Source of the DNA: JAFGSZ01 sp964492185
GTDB taxonomy: Bacteria; Bacteroidota; Bacteroidia; Bacteroidales; UBA10428
DNA length: 23,411 nucleotides
Direction of reading: 5' to 3'
Assembly: GCA_964492185.1 (NCBI GenBank)
Contig: CAZBJH010000045.1
Span: 1-23,411 of the forward strand
Below are positions 23,321-23,411 of this stretch, piece after piece (the first letter of the stretch is position 1; each line of letters starts with the position of its first letter). The translations under genes and the position numbers were made by a program. The notes below the pieces were generated by a model. The model was given only the letters and a program-made list of their open reading frames with translations. It did not search any database and was not told where the DNA came from.

Positions 23321-23411
23321 GGATCCCAGACTCACTTTTCTTTCGTCTCCCCACGAGCCGGGGTTTCGAACTGCCCGCGTGGCAGTTCGACCTACTTTTT
23401 TCTTCAGCAAA
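23321..23411. repeat. Repeat mosaic, right window edge
   Basis: Begins GGATCCCAGACTCACT, matching the window's first 16 bases at 14 positions. It includes a perfect hairpin, TCGAACTGCC (23366-23375) with GGCAGTTCGA (23381-23390) over CGCGT, followed by CTACTTTTTTCTTCAGCAAA. The hairpin and tail correspond, reversed, to 393-450. The repeat is cut by the window end. Confidence 0.6.

Overview
The window comes from a Bacteroidota chromosome, most likely an environmental member of the Bacteroidales/Marinilabiliales type. Five things point there: a secreted protein with the C-terminal domain of type IX secretion (T9SS type B); a small membrane protein of a family known mainly from Bacteroidota; promoter-like TAnnTTTG boxes in place of E. 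coli-type -10 boxes; weak or absent Shine-Dalgarno sequences; and neighbouring Rel, Fur-family and PurA genes. No rRNA, tRNA or CRISPR array was found.

Layout. 1-714: a mosaic of hairpin repeats and AT-rich DNA. 715-1788: a PfkB-type sugar kinase. 1866-2004: two REP-like palindromes. 2255-2861: a toxin-first HigBA-type toxin-antitoxin pair. 2901-4819: ruins of a mobile element, namely a tyrosine-recombinase tail and a truncated Toprim/ATPase primase with an in-frame stop, ending exactly at the glyA stop codon. 4820-6112: glyA. 6457-6795: a small two-helix membrane protein. 7018-10704: two tandem ClC-type chloride transport proteins with CBS domains. 11153-12688: a T9SS-exported fibronectin-type protein. 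12786-17446: bifunctional (p)ppGpp synthetase/hydrolase, a Fur-family regulator and purA. 17542-18819: an MFS transporter on the minus strand. 19129-21794: two adjacent phosphofructokinases, both with the residues of the pyrophosphate-dependent type. 21873-22337: a SPOR lipoprotein. 22856-23308: a stand-alone receiver domain. 23321-23411: the start of another copy of the repeat mosaic.

The genes are mostly housekeeping: one-carbon metabolism (glyA), purine synthesis (purA), stringent response (rel), glycolysis (PFKs) and anion homeostasis (ClCs). Rel, which sets the (p)ppGpp level, lies just upstream of the purA branch of purine synthesis, so these neighbours share purine nucleotide physiology.

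The least expected structure lies between the genes. A family of short elements with terminal inverted repeats related to TAGTGTCTGTCCATAA is scattered through the window: three complete copies and several fragments. Two copies abut genes so closely that their terminal TAG is the stop codon of the upstream gene, and one sits 39 bp upstream of a PFK. I found no convincing new defence or biosynthetic system. The best leads are this element family, the paired PPi-type PFKs, the paired ClCs with channel-like residues, and a short leader ORF inside an inverted repeat upstream of purA.
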